From positions 1 to 64,000 of the forward strand of contig QAZA01000014.1 in the NCBI GenBank assembly GCA_003054695.1: a DNA stretch of 64,000 bases. The letters are read 5' to 3'. Made by a program: the position numbers and the translations under genes. The stretch is from Verrucomicrobia bacterium LW23. GTDB lineage: Bacteria > Verrucomicrobiota > Verrucomicrobiia > Methylacidiphilales > UBA1321. Position 1 is the first letter of the stretch; each line of letters opens with the position of its first letter. Below are positions 26,601-33,488 of this stretch, one piece after another. The notes beneath the pieces were generated by a model, which searched no databases, was not told the origin of the DNA, and saw only the letters and a list, made by a program, of their open reading frames with translations.

Positions 26601-27475
26601 CGCCCAACCGGCAGTTCCCCTCGGCCGGCATGTTCGGATCGCTCTCCACGGGCACCACGCAGGGCTTCAGCTGGCAAACGCTGCTCTTTCGGCCGGACCA
26701 CACCGGCAAGCACCCCGGCCGCGCGGGCGTAGCCGTGGATGGCACCCCAAGTGCCTCCGCCGCAGCGGATTACATGTGGCTCGACCTCTTCCACATGCCG
26801 GTGGTGGAGCCCTATGCGATCGGCGAGCCCTTCTCCACGGCCGGCAAGGTGAATCTCAACACGCAGATCATGCCGTTCACCTACATCACCCGCAACACGG
26901 GCATATGGGCGGTGCTGATGAGCGAGCGCGTGCTGGGCATCCCGAGTACGACGCCCTCGCAATCCAAATTCTACACCAACAAGCTGACGAATCCTGACTG
27001 GCGCTTCCCGGTCAACATCCCCGAGACGCTCAAGGGGCTGCAGGCGCGCTTTGCCGCCGGCGATATTTTCCGCTCCGCCGCCGAGATCTGCTCGCTCGAC
27101 ATCATCCCGAAGGACCCGGCCGACGCCAACGCCAAGTACGGCACGATGGGTGCCTACTGGAACAACCGCAAGCTTAGCGGCGACAACGTGCGTGAGCGGC
27201 CCTACACCACCATCTACCCGCGCATCACCACCAAATCCAACACCTACACCGTGCACTATATCGTGCAGGCGCTGAAGAAATCGCGCGGCACGGTCGAGGA
27301 CGTGTGGGTGGAGGACCGCGATCAGATAGCCGGCGAGTACCGGGGCAGCGCGATGATCGAGCGCTACGTGGACCCGAGCGACCCACGCGTGCCGGACTTT
27401 GCCACCGCCACGGACAAGACAATCGAGAGCTTTTACCGCTGGCGCATTACCACCACCAAACGCTTTGCCCCCTAG
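23621..27475 (+). CDS. Verru_Chthon cassette protein A: giant GspK/PilX-like protein
   Basis: 1284 residues, the expected size for cassette A. The N-terminus RRGFALVVVLSVLAIVTVLT is a prepilin-like helix with Gly-Phe but no Glu at +5, a feature shared with GspK and PilX, the pilus-tip subunits. FWTDDETSKVNINTAS (Lys256-Ser263) resembles the GspK 'N(I/L)NTA' motif. A second copy, GKVNLNTQ, starts at Lys1076, which suggests an internal repeat or two related domains. Most of the protein is extracytoplasmic, Gly/Asn/Pro-rich and largely beta-like. Function is unknown in the literature I know. I infer a tip or adhesin role in a pilus-like structure. Confidence 0.88.
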   Translation: MKRLSSLSSARRGFALVVVLSVLAIVTVLTIAFLGSTMTEVATSRTQANTGRVQLLADSVPQIVISRISDATTGLVDPSTPASGRLAWASQPGMIRTYREDGTPATYHRLYSGDEPTIAGASFIQDAEVPPPNWDKQRGVFADLNSPVVRVDSVTGARSIQFPVVDPRARTTDDATSVAGFSYANAINGVVQPAAAAADSQRLPMPVRWMYVLADGTFAHPIEGVTGTVAFSGGAPTEANPIVGRIAFWTDDETSKVNINTASEGIYYDIPRYTGAPDFVLSMYSPALGEYYRYPGHPATTCLSAVLRPWLPSPNELAISYDTSYAPPGLAISPRLSPSVATELQTRLDAYLGLSPRSRFGGSKGGTVLTAAAPNGTVPSVAPKSERLYSSVDELLYGAAMPGTERAASHAALDKAALEKARFFLTANNRAPEVNLFGLPRVTVWPIHRNTAATHRTTQDTLIAFCSTLGSMTSAATQFPFYFQRGNPKSATDDYTGIARNGLLYSYLQSVTGMTIPGFGKSLLTKYGPAERDQILTEIFDYIRAVNLNDPNLPAAGRYTDDYATSGGTYGNPSSSPYRSPGIVVPIKIANTKGAGRWPVIDQAFLVFYTPAFPVAGATPELTETRVRAALMFNFFYPSQGFMVCFTNAQLEVTSAGDFRCEPVSNANPALSASLASPTGEFSFFNDGTTVTQWANANERGNGAGSPRNFGGNHGFASLLSHQISNADPRKKFTLVSRNIPVIRGDPTKAKWNFRGGTFRVNLRADPYPASGLGEVIQSYEFEFPDSLNNPIPTAGAIHNPTSNKYTPAAADIENGGKGQAGGIYMISRKADPVTQNGQDGGDVVRSIQLADKPGTGGYIGGDIRRLCYVTTVPKEWYSKHKNYDLGGYKAHSLRDGVGANLSDALNAGAVVPGMSFAGGANYNPYVRNEINGVYASRTGVTSDAPGDWNNSFGNGPDGPYTNRPDEGTAAAPGAGSEPYYEWNGVPQNKNLTSPNRQFPSAGMFGSLSTGTTQGFSWQTLLFRPDHTGKHPGRAGVAVDGTPSASAAADYMWLDLFHMPVVEPYAIGEPFSTAGKVNLNTQIMPFTYITRNTGIWAVLMSERVLGIPSTTPSQSKFYTNKLTNPDWRFPVNIPETLKGLQARFAAGDIFRSAAEICSLDIIPKDPADANAKYGTMGAYWNNRKLSGDNVRERPYTTIYPRITTKSNTYTVHYIVQALKKSRGTVEDVWVEDRDQIAGEYRGSAMIERYVDPSDPRVPDFATATDKTIESFYRWRITTTKRFAP

Positions 27476-27487
27476 ATCCCAGGCGCC

Positions 27488-28138
27488 ATGATAATGCTTT
27501 ACCCGAACGCCCCGCACCGCCGCACCCGTGCCGCCTTCACACTCTTTGAGCTGCTGATGGTGATGGGCATTGTCCTGATTATTGGCGTGCTGGCCATCCC
27601 CGCGCTCAGCTCCGTAAAGCGCAGCACCGCCCTTACGCGGGCGGAGGACGAGATCCTGGGCGAGCTAAGCCTGGCGCGGCAGCACGCCATCTCCGTTAAC
27701 CGCGACGTGGAGGTGCGCTTTTACCGCGTGCGCGAAAGCGCCGCGCCTTCCGCGCCCTGGCGTTTCCGCGCCGTGCAGGCGTACACCTACGACGCCGCCG
27801 GCGCAGCCACCCCGCTGCGCATCGTGCGGATGCTCCCGCGCGAGGTGGTCATCGACTCGGGCACCACACTCAGTACCCTGCTGGCCGCCGCGCGCAAAAA
27901 GGCGTGGTCCGCCGATGATCCGCAGCCGGTCGTCCCCGGCTACGGCACGGATTACGAGGCATGGGCCTTCCGCTTCCGCCCCGAAGGCGGCACGGATTTG
28001 ACGCCCTTCCCCGCCACGCCCTGGTTCATTACCCTGCATGACGCCGGCCTCGGCGACAGCCTCGCCACGCCGCCCGCCAATTACGCGAGCATTGTGGTGG
28101 ATCCGGTCAGCGGGCAGATGTCGAGCTTTCGCCCGTAG
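27488..28138 (+). CDS. Verru_Chthon cassette protein D: pseudopilin, GspH-like position
   Basis: 216 residues. The prepilin signal is RTRAAFTLFELLMVMGIVLI (Ala at -1, Phe at +1, Glu at +5). LGELSLARQHAISVNRDVEVRFYRV after the helix is the GspH hallmark of an Ala/Arg helix followed by a beta strand. FRPEGGTDLTPFP and PPANYASIVVDPVSGQMSSFRP at the end are cassette-D features, shared with the stand-alone paralogue at 38673-39326. The start could also be the ATG two codons later. It follows gene A by 12 bases and closes the cassette; an SDR gene converges from the other side 32 bases away. Confidence 0.87.
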   Translation: MIMLYPNAPHRRTRAAFTLFELLMVMGIVLIIGVLAIPALSSVKRSTALTRAEDEILGELSLARQHAISVNRDVEVRFYRVRESAAPSAPWRFRAVQAYTYDAAGAATPLRIVRMLPREVVIDSGTTLSTLLAAARKKAWSADDPQPVVPGYGTDYEAWAFRFRPEGGTDLTPFPATPWFITLHDAGLGDSLATPPANYASIVVDPVSGQMSSFRP

Positions 28139-28170
28139 CGCGGAAGGAAGGGGGGAGCAGTGCGGAGCGC

Positions 28171-28917
28171 TTAGCGAGCGCCGCCGCTGGCCAGCAGTTG
28201 CTCGCCGGTCAGCCACGCGGAGTCGTCGGAGGCGAGGAAGACGGCGATTGTCGCGATGTCGTTGGGCTGGCCGACGCGGCCCATGGGGGTGGTTGAGATG
28301 GCCCACTTTTCCATGTCCGAGCCGTGGATGCCCTGGCCGTGCGTGCCTTCCGTCTCCACCATGCCCGGGTTCAGCGCGTTTACGCGGATCTGGCGCGGGC
28401 CGAGCTCGCGGGAGAGCACGCCGGTGATCGCGTCCACCGCGCCTTTGGTGCCGGTGTAAACCGCGCTTAAGGGGGGCGTCATGCGGGTGACGACGGAGCC
28501 GATGTTGATGATGCTGGCGCCCTGGCCCATGTGCTTTACCGCGGCGCGCGTGGTAAGGAGTACGCCTAACACGTTGATGTCGAACATCCTGCGATAGGAC
28601 TCCACGGTAAACTCCTCAATCGGCGCAAACGCGTAGACGCCGGAGTTATTGACGAGCACGTCAAGGCGCCCGAAGTTGGCGATCGCCGCATCGATAAGCC
28701 CCTGCGCGTCGGCCTCCTTCGAGACGTCGCCGCCCACCGCCACAGCTTTGCCGCCCGCCGCGGTGATGTCGGCCACCACCTTGTCCGCGCCCGCCTTGCT
28801 GGAGGCATAGTTGACGACAACCGCCGCCCCCGCCGCAGCCAGCGCTCTGGCAATAGCCGCACCAATGCCCTTGGAGGCGCCCGTGACAACCGCGACTTTC
28901 CCTGTAAGCTTGCTCAT
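28171..28917 (-). CDS. Short-chain dehydrogenase/reductase (FabG-like)
   Basis: 248 residues, classical SDR length. The cofactor loop is TGASKGIG (13-20). The Asn-Asn-Ser-Gly block follows (VLVNNSGVYA), then the catalytic Ser in INIGSVVTR and YTGTK with Tyr and Lys. The end has NALNPGMVETEG and LASDDSAWLTGEQLLASGG, typical of FabG-like enzymes. The basic residue after the Rossmann beta-2 strand (YASSKAGA) favours NADPH. The substrate cannot be assigned: fatty-acid, sugar and secondary-alcohol reductases all share these motifs. It is convergent with cassette gene D. Confidence 0.92.
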   Translation of the reverse strand: MSKLTGKVAVVTGASKGIGAAIARALAAAGAAVVVNYASSKAGADKVVADITAAGGKAVAVGGDVSKEADAQGLIDAAIANFGRLDVLVNNSGVYAFAPIEEFTVESYRRMFDINVLGVLLTTRAAVKHMGQGASIINIGSVVTRMTPPLSAVYTGTKGAVDAITGVLSRELGPRQIRVNALNPGMVETEGTHGQGIHGSDMEKWAISTTPMGRVGQPNDIATIAVFLASDDSAWLTGEQLLASGGAR

Positions 28918-29087
28918 GGTAAGAATGTAATAAGTGGAGTGAAGTTGCGAAACCGGCGCGCCGTTTTCGATCGGCGCGCACGCAGTTCCTTAGTTCACAA
29001 ACTACGAACAAAAGGCAGGCCGTCAACTGCACTTTTTATACTGCTCGATAGCGGGGATTGTCTGCATCCCGCTACCGCTGTTCTCTC

Positions 29088-30884
29088 TTACTTCGCCTCG
29101 TGCGCCCGCACCTTTGCTTCGTCGCAAAGCCTGCTGTTGAAGGGCGAGGCGGGCAGGCCCTCCTTGTTGTACAGGTTGGAGTGGGGGTAGTTGGCCCACG
29201 CGTAGCGCGCCTCTTTGGGCTCGGGCACGGCTTCGCTGGTCAGTACAAGGGTCGTGGCGTCTACAATTTCCGCCGTGGCGGGGTGGAACTTGCCGTCCGC
29301 GCCGGCCAGCTCAAAGCCGACGACTTTGTCGGTCGGGACATTCTCGGCCGGATGCGGGGCGGCGGGTTTCGGCGGCTCGGCGGCGGGGGCGTTGGTGGGG
29401 GCCGGCGCGGGCGTCTCGGGCGGCACGGGCGCTCCCGGAGGGGGCCCGATCGCGCCGCCGCCCAGTTTGGCCACAAAACGATAGGGCTCCGGCGGTTTGC
29501 CGATGGCCAGGCCGCTGCCGGTTTCGCGGAAGGTGACGCGCATCTTGTTGCCCTCAACGGTGCTGGAGGCGTAGATGGGGCCGCTGGCGACGAGGCCGGC
29601 GTTGCCGTACGCATCACGCAGCGCCAGCAGCGCCAGGCGGCGACCCACTTCCGTCTTGTTGGAGGGGTGCAGGTCGTCCTCGGGGTTAAGATCGAGGATG
29701 ATGGCCATGCCGGTGTTGGGCGTGTTCAGCGTCTCCAGCATGGCCTGGCGAATCTCCGGCCAGTTACCGCGGCTGAAGGCGGGCAATTGCACGTACAGGA
29801 AGGGGAAGTCGCCCTGCTTCCACTTGCCGCGCAGGGACTTGGCCAGCAGAGGCAGCAGCTCCGCGTACTCGCGCCCCTGGCCGGCGTTGCTCTCGCCCTG
29901 GTACCACAGCACGCCCTTGATGCCGTACGGGATGAGCGGGTGCACCATGCCGTTGTGGATGGCGGAGGGCAGGCCGGATTGCATGTCCGGCTGCGTGGGG
30001 CGATCGGGCGCCTTCGGCTTTTTGGCTTTGGGGTCCGGCTTGTAGTCGGCGGGGCGATTGGCCTCGGCGGCCGCCTGCTCGTCCTTCCACTTTTGCAGCC
30101 TGGCCTCGTACTCGGGGATTGTTTTCTCGTTGTACTCCTTAATCGCTTCGGGCAGGCGATCGCGCAGGGCCTGCACGCTGGCGGCGTTGTTGTCCAGGCG
30201 AGGGTTGCCCTTAAAGTAAGTCAGGTCGATCCACGGCTTGATGGCCGTGCCGCCCCAGGCGGTCTGGATAATGCCCACGGGCACTTTCAGCTCCTTCTCC
30301 AGCACCACGGCAAAGTTATAGCCCACGCCGGTGAACTTGCGGCCGACTTCCGCCGGATCGCACACCACCCACTCGCCCTTAACATTCTCCTGAGGAAAGA
30401 TGTTGGCGACGTTGGCCACCTTAAACACGCGGATGCGTTTGGATGCCTCGGCATCGGCCTTAAGCATGTGCTTGCCGCAACCCTGCGCCATGTTGGACTG
30501 GCCGGAAGCGACCCACACCTCGCCCACCATGACGTCCTCAAACACCACCTGGTTGTTGCCCTTGATGGTCATCGTCAGCGGCTTGCCGGTGGGGGCGACG
30601 GCGGGGAGCGTTACCTTCCAGTCGCCCTTGTCGTCGGCGGTGGTCTCCTCGGTTTTACCGTCAAGCGTAACGGAGACTTTCTCGCCGGGATCGGCCTTGC
30701 CCCAGACGGGGAGGGGGATGCCCTGCTGGAGCACCATGTGGGTGCCAAAGATGGTGGCGGGCTTCACGTCCGCGCGTAAGTCGCCGGGGCTGAGGAGGCT
30801 AAGCGCTGCGGCGATGGCGGCGGTGCCGAGGAGCGGAGCGCGGACTTGACGGTAAAGGCGAGGCAGGAGATCGAGTCGCATCAT
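29088..30884 (-). CDS. Exported sialate O-acetylesterase-like SGNH hydrolase
   Basis: 598 residues from the ATG at 30884. The signal peptide is RAPLLGTAAIAAALSLLSPG, ending near LRA|DV. A beta domain (THMVLQQGIPLPVWGKADPGEKV) precedes the catalytic domain, as in SIAE-type esterases. Ser130 in VASGQSNMAQG is the nucleophile, and DDLHPSNKTEVGRRL supplies the Asp-His pair. A Pro/Ala-rich insert (PAPAPTNAPAAEPP) lies inside the C-terminal beta domain and looks like a local expansion. Such enzymes deacetylate sialic acid or acetylated plant polysaccharides such as xylan and pectin; here a plant-type substrate is more likely. It is 127 bases downstream of the ABC importer operon on the same strand. 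Confidence 0.88.
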   Translation of the reverse strand: MMRLDLLPRLYRQVRAPLLGTAAIAAALSLLSPGDLRADVKPATIFGTHMVLQQGIPLPVWGKADPGEKVSVTLDGKTEETTADDKGDWKVTLPAVAPTGKPLTMTIKGNNQVVFEDVMVGEVWVASGQSNMAQGCGKHMLKADAEASKRIRVFKVANVANIFPQENVKGEWVVCDPAEVGRKFTGVGYNFAVVLEKELKVPVGIIQTAWGGTAIKPWIDLTYFKGNPRLDNNAASVQALRDRLPEAIKEYNEKTIPEYEARLQKWKDEQAAAEANRPADYKPDPKAKKPKAPDRPTQPDMQSGLPSAIHNGMVHPLIPYGIKGVLWYQGESNAGQGREYAELLPLLAKSLRGKWKQGDFPFLYVQLPAFSRGNWPEIRQAMLETLNTPNTGMAIILDLNPEDDLHPSNKTEVGRRLALLALRDAYGNAGLVASGPIYASSTVEGNKMRVTFRETGSGLAIGKPPEPYRFVAKLGGGAIGPPPGAPVPPETPAPAPTNAPAAEPPKPAAPHPAENVPTDKVVGFELAGADGKFHPATAEIVDATTLVLTSEAVPEPKEARYAWANYPHSNLYNKEGLPASPFNSRLCDEAKVRAHEAK

Positions 30885-31011
30885 GGGAATAAGGCGTGGC
30901 CGCGAGCGGCGCGGGTGCTGTGTGCTGGAGAGCAACAACATTGCACCCGCCCGCCGCGCGGCGTCAACCCAAACATGGGCGAAAGCGACGATTGTGGGGA
31001 TCGGCACCCGC

Positions 31012-32118
31012 TCAGGACCCGGCCGGCGGCGTCAGCAAATGGCACGAGGCCTGGCAGCCGCTGGGCGCAACCTTTTGCAGCACAGGCTCTTGCTTATCGC
31101 ACGGGGCAAACTTTTTCGGGCAGCGCGGATGGAAGGCGCAGCCCGGCGGCAGGTTGCCGGTGTCCGCCACCTCGCCGGCCAGGGCAAACTGCATGGGGAT
31201 GTCCGGGTCGATATTGGGCTCGGCGGCCATCAGGCCCTGCGTGTAGGGGTGGCGCGGGTTGGAGAAAAGTTCCTCGGTTTCCGCCAGCTCCACAATGCGG
31301 CCGGCGTACATAACGGCGACGCGGTTGCAGATGTGGCGCACCACGCTAAGGTTATGCGCCACAAAGATATACGTCAGATTGAACTCCTGCTGCAAGTCCA
31401 TCAGCAAGTTAATAACCTGCGCCTGTACGGAGACGTCGAGCGCCGACACCGCTTCGTCCGCCACGACCAGGGAGGGCCGCATAATCAGCGCCCGGGCGAT
31501 GCCGATGCGCTGCCGCTGGCCGCCCGAGAAGGCGTGTGGATAGCGGTTCATGTGCTCCGGCTTCAGGCCGACTTTACGCAGGATGGCCACCACCTTGTCC
31601 TTGCGCTCCGCCGGCGTGCCGATGTTGTGGATGAGCAGCGGCTCGGAGATGATGTCGCCCACCGTCATACGCGGGTTGAGCGAGGAATAGGGATCCTGGA
31701 AGATCATCTGCATCTGCGTGCGCAGCGGCTTCAGGTCGCGGTCGGGCAGGGTAGCCAGGTCGACAACGCGGTGGCCGCCGGGGGCAGAGGGATCCTTGGC
31801 ACGAAAGTGGGCCGTGCCGCTGGTGGGGCTGAGCGCGCGCAGGATGGTGCGTGCACAAGTTGTTTTGCCGGAGCCACTTTCGCCGACAAGGCCGAGCGTC
31901 TCGCCGGGGTAGAGGTCGAACGAGGCGTTATCGACCGCCTTTACCTTGCCAATCACGCGCGAAATAATGCCTTTGCTCTTGATCGGGAAGTACTTGCACA
32001 GATTGCGCACGCGCAGCAGCGGCTCGGACGTAATCGTCTGCCCATGCGGAGCCACGCCGTTGGCATCGGCCAGGTTGGGGTGTGCGACGGAGATGGAGGA
32101 AAGGGTGGAGCTGGACAT
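31012..32118 (-). CDS. Oligopeptide/dipeptide-type ABC transporter ATPase (OppF/DppF class)
   Basis: 368 residues from the ATG at 32118, which has GAGG nine bases upstream. An ABC domain runs from about 28: Walker A GLVGESGSGKTT, signature FSGGQRQRIGIARAL, Walker B LVVADEAVSALDVS, and the switch His in FVAHNLSVV. The C-terminal extension has the oligopeptide-type CAFHPRCPKKFAPCDKQEP cysteine block. It pairs with the OppD-class ATPase upstream. The frame opens 23 codons earlier, but that stretch lies in the repeat. A 210-base gap containing a mosaic repeat separates it from oppD, unlike the tight spacing elsewhere in the operon. Confidence 0.93.
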   Translation of the reverse strand: MSSSTLSSISVAHPNLADANGVAPHGQTITSEPLLRVRNLCKYFPIKSKGIISRVIGKVKAVDNASFDLYPGETLGLVGESGSGKTTCARTILRALSPTSGTAHFRAKDPSAPGGHRVVDLATLPDRDLKPLRTQMQMIFQDPYSSLNPRMTVGDIISEPLLIHNIGTPAERKDKVVAILRKVGLKPEHMNRYPHAFSGGQRQRIGIARALIMRPSLVVADEAVSALDVSVQAQVINLLMDLQQEFNLTYIFVAHNLSVVRHICNRVAVMYAGRIVELAETEELFSNPRHPYTQGLMAAEPNIDPDIPMQFALAGEVADTGNLPPGCAFHPRCPKKFAPCDKQEPVLQKVAPSGCQASCHLLTPPAGS

Positions 32119-32193
32119 CGTGTTAATCCTCAAGCGGAAAGTGGCTGGGAAAGTGTAAGGTCGGTGGGAAAGTTCAAACTTGCCCATGGCTAT

Positions 32194-32303
32194 CTTTCCG
32201 TCCTTGGTGTCTTTGTGCCTTGGTGGTAAATCTGCCTTCCGTTACTCTTGGCCACAGGGTGTAGTGGAAGAAATTCTAACCACCAAGTCACCAAGGCACC
32301 AAG
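32194..32303. repeat. Mosaic intergenic repeat, copy 3 (inverted, inside the ABC operon)
   Basis: Arm 32203-32227 (CTTGGTGTCTTTGTGCC and TTGGTGGT) faces arm 32279-32303 (ACCACCAAGTC and ACCAAGGCACCAAG). The left edge carries CTTTCCGTCCTTGG, shared with 12033-12046. The CTTGGTG/ACCACCAAG type of repeat is found in many bacterial phyla. Confidence 0.75.
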
Positions 32304-32328
32304 TTTCAGAGGGGAAAGGGATTCAAGA

Positions 32329-33483
32329 TCAGTGATTATGGCGTCCTGCGGGTGCCGCAGTTACTTCTGCTGCAAGTGTATCCGCCGCGGCAACTTCCGC
32401 CGCCGTCAGCTCGCGCACGGTGGGGTGGATCTCCTCAATGCGAACGCAGGCGGCCTTGCGGTTGCCCGTAAACGTGCGCAGGGCGGGCGGGCCGCCCACG
32501 TCGCAGCGGCCGCGCACGGCGTGCTCGCAGCGCGGGTGAAAGGGGCAGCCGGGCGGGATGTTGGTGAGCGACGGCACGCTGCCGCGGATGGCCGGGAGGC
32601 GCGCGCCGCGGGTACCAAGGCTGGGTATGCTCTTGAGAAGTGCCTGCGTGTAAGGATGTAGCGCGGATTTCAGCACCTGCCGCACGCTGCCGTTCTCCAC
32701 CACGCGGCCCAGGTACATCACCGCCACGTCGTGCGCAATCTGCGCCACCACGCCCAGGTCGTGCGTGATAAACACGACGCTGGTGCCGCGCGAGGCCTGT
32801 AAGTCCTTGATCAGCTTGAGGATCTGCGCCTGGATCGTGACGTCCAGCGCCGTTGTCGGCTCGTCGGCAATCAGGATGTCGGGATCGCATACCAGCGCCA
32901 TGGCAATAACCACGCGCTGCCGCATGCCGCCGCTCATCTCGTGCGGGTACTGGTCGATCCGTCGCTCCGCGCCGGGGATGCCGACTTTGCGCAACATCTC
33001 AATGGCCTTCTCGCGCGCCTGCGCGGGCGTCAGTTTCTGGTGGAGCAGGATGGCCTCGGAGATCTGATTGCCGACCGTGTGGACGGGGCTGAGCGCGGTC
33101 ATCGGCTCCTGGAAAATCATGCTGATGTAGCCGCCGCGCACGCGATACAAATCGTCGCTTTTCTCGTTAAGCTTCGCGATATCAATCGGCCGCGTGCCAT
33201 CGCCGGGATAGTACATAATGCTCCCATCCACAATCTGCCCCGGAGGGCGGATGAGGCGTAGGATGGAATAGGAGGTAACGCTTTTGCCGCAGCCGCTCTC
33301 GCCCACAATGGCAAGAACCTTGCCGCGGGAGAGTGAAAGCGACACACCGTCAACCGCCGGGATCGCCCCGTCGTCGGTCATAAAGTGCGTCTTGAGATTC
33401 TCGATCCGCAGCGCGCACGGGCTGACGGCGCCCGAGGGGGCCTGCACGGTGGAGGTGGAAGCAGGGAGTGTGGCGGTAGGCAT
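32329..33483 (-). CDS. Oligopeptide/dipeptide-type ABC transporter ATPase (OppD/DppD class)
   Basis: 384 residues from the ATG at 33483, five bases after the stop of the permease gene. Walker A is AIVGESGCGKS, the signature EMSGGMRQRVVIAMAL, Walker B DILIADEPTTALDVT, and the switch His lies in FITHDLGVV. The close PPGCPFHPRCEHAVRGRCDV is the oligopeptide-type C-terminal cysteine block. The Asp/Glu-rich Q-loop region (ISMIFQEPMTALSPVHTVG) is normal. The frame runs further upstream but overlaps the permease gene. It forms the importer with the fused binding protein-permease, the second permease and the OppF-class ATPase. Confidence 0.94.
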   Translation of the reverse strand: MPTATLPASTSTVQAPSGAVSPCALRIENLKTHFMTDDGAIPAVDGVSLSLSRGKVLAIVGESGCGKSVTSYSILRLIRPPGQIVDGSIMYYPGDGTRPIDIAKLNEKSDDLYRVRGGYISMIFQEPMTALSPVHTVGNQISEAILLHQKLTPAQAREKAIEMLRKVGIPGAERRIDQYPHEMSGGMRQRVVIAMALVCDPDILIADEPTTALDVTIQAQILKLIKDLQASRGTSVVFITHDLGVVAQIAHDVAVMYLGRVVENGSVRQVLKSALHPYTQALLKSIPSLGTRGARLPAIRGSVPSLTNIPPGCPFHPRCEHAVRGRCDVGGPPALRTFTGNRKAACVRIEEIHPTVRELTAAEVAAADTLAAEVTAAPAGRHNH

Positions 33484-33488
33484 GGTCG

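Noticed and set aside
23984-27517. Minus-strand open frame of 1177 codons opposite cassette gene A
   Set aside because: It mirrors the whole plus-strand gene, is rich in Arg, Gly, His and Val as antisense GC-rich frames are, and has no recognisable motif. The plus-strand protein has clear family features.
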